A stretch of DNA of 18,325 bases, from contig JAEWCW010000071.1 of NCBI GenBank assembly GCA_023390415.1, forward strand, positions 1 to 18,325, written 5' to 3'. The notes beneath the pieces are model-generated. The model ran no database searches. It had not been told where the DNA came from and saw nothing but the letters and a program-made list of their open reading frames with translations. This DNA is from Pseudomonadota bacterium. GTDB lineage: Bacteria; Pseudomonadota; Alphaproteobacteria; Sphingomonadales; Sphingomonadaceae. This document shows, piece after piece, positions 17,536 to 18,325 of this stretch (within the stretch, counting starts at the first letter, position 1; every line of letters begins with the position of its first letter). A program made the translations under genes and the position numbers.

Positions 17536-18325
17536 ATGATCCCCTGGACATTGAAGCTCCTCGACGACTGCGCGCTGGTCGCCCGGTCGGGAGAGGAAGC
17601 CAAGCTCTCAACCCGCAAGTCGCTCGCCCTGCTCGCCTATCTGGCGCTGCAGCCGGAGCGCCGCGCGCGCCGTGCGCGGCTGTCCGCCTTGCTCTGGGAG
17701 GATGCCGATGCGGAGCAGGGGCGGCTTCACGTCCGCAAGGCGCTGTGGCTGCTCCGTTCCGAAAGCGCCAAGGCCGATCCCGATGCGCCGCCCCCGGTTG
17801 CGGCGGACGGCGATTGGCTGCTCATCCCGGACGGCGCGATCGCAACCGATATCGACGCGCTGGTCGCGGCGTCCGCGGCGGCGGGCGACGATCCGGCCGC
17901 GCTCGAGGCCGCGGCCGAACTCTATAATGGCGACTTCCTCGGCGGCTTCGCGATCCGCAATGCACCGGCCTTCGAGGACTGGGCCGCCGTCGAGCGCCAG
18001 CGCATCCGCGAGGAAGCGGTCTCGCTGATGCGGCGGCTGGTCGATGCGCTGGCCGAGCGTCCGGAAAGCAGCGAGGCAGCGATGCGCGCGGCGCTTCGCC
18101 TGCTCGCCGTTGATCCGCTCCAGGAGCATGCCCACCGCGCGGTCATGCGGCTCCACGTCCGCCAGGGGCGGGCGGCCGCTGCGCTCGGCCATTACCACCA
18201 GCTCCGCGAGACGCTCGCGCGCGAGCTCGGAGTCGATCCCGAGCCGCAGACCCAGGCCCTGTTCCAGGAGATCGGGGCCGTGCGCCGCGCGCCGGCATTG
18301 GCGCGGCGGCCGATCGCCGCGGCCG
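17536..18325 (+). CDS. BTAD-domain transcriptional regulator (partial, runs off the window)
   Basis: The first 263 residues of a regulator; the 3' end lies beyond the window. The N-terminal part (about 1-95) is a winged-helix DNA-binding domain like that at the start of SARP/AfsR-type activators (TRKSLALLAYLAL, RARLSALLWED, LHVRKALWLLR). From about 100 to 255 it is a helical BTAD domain: DIDAL, ALEAAAELYNGDFLGGF, WAAVERQRIREEAVSLMRRL, LLAVDPLQEHAHRAVMRLHVRQGRAAAALGHYHQLRETLARELGVDPEPQ. In proteobacteria such proteins often continue into TPR repeats or a sensory or cyclase domain, which cannot be seen here. The start ATG 17536 is preceded only by a weak GAAG. It diverges from clpX. Confidence 0.85.
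   Translation, partial: MIPWTLKLLDDCALVARSGEEAKLSTRKSLALLAYLALQPERRARRARLSALLWEDADAEQGRLHVRKALWLLRSESAKADPDAPPPVAADGDWLLIPDGAIATDIDALVAASAAAGDDPAALEAAAELYNGDFLGGFAIRNAPAFEDWAAVERQRIREEAVSLMRRLVDALAERPESSEAAMRAALRLLAVDPLQEHAHRAVMRLHVRQGRAAAALGHYHQLRETLARELGVDPEPQTQALFQEIGAVRRAPALARRPIAAA

Overview
The window is about 18.3 kb of GC-rich bacterial chromosome, almost fully coding. The gene set points to an alphaproteobacterium, most likely a sphingomonad (Sphingomonadales). The pointers are a trigger factor with a long Lys/Ala-rich tail, a CDF-free core housekeeping set with a DUF2842 protein, a large Oar-like TonB-dependent receptor with paired cysteines, and the clpX/lon/hup block. The taxonomic call is inference. 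No insertion sequence, phage gene, CRISPR array or rRNA was seen.

Layout, left to right. A tRNA-Leu(UAG) precedes trigger factor (tig), followed on the same strand by a membrane-anchored family 2 glycosyltransferase and a secreted GH43-type glycosidase with gaps of only 22 and 15 bases. After a 155-base leader comes a TonB-dependent receptor, then 5-formyltetrahydrofolate cyclo-ligase and a small DUF2842 membrane protein that overlap by 10 bases. A tRNA-Asp(GUC) on the minus strand closes this block. Next come a minus-strand pair (DUF167 protein, then an AI-2E family membrane protein) diverging from inorganic pyrophosphatase (ppa), a minus-strand tRNA-Val(CAC), and an unrecognised exported protein.

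The right half is the protein quality-control block, on the minus strand: clpX, a methyltransferase, (two plus-strand exported proteins), lon, hup. Tig, ClpX, Lon and HU are neighbours in many proteobacteria in the order tig-clpP-clpX-lon-hup; here tig sits about 10 kb from hup at the other end of the window and no clpP is present, although ClpX keeps the loop that docks ClpP. The window ends inside a BTAD-domain transcriptional regulator that diverges from clpX across a 424-base, strongly structured non-coding region.

The most interesting stretches are that 424-base region (a 13-bp hairpin with a U-tract, plus nested long-range pairing), the exported ClpP-fold protein lodged between lon and clpX, the possible small carbohydrate-use locus GT2-GH43-TonB receptor, the inverted repeat that buries the ribosome-binding site of the cyclo-ligase, and the inverted repeat made from the 3' end of tRNA-Asp. 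No clearly new defence or mobile system was found; most of the window is ordinary housekeeping sequence.
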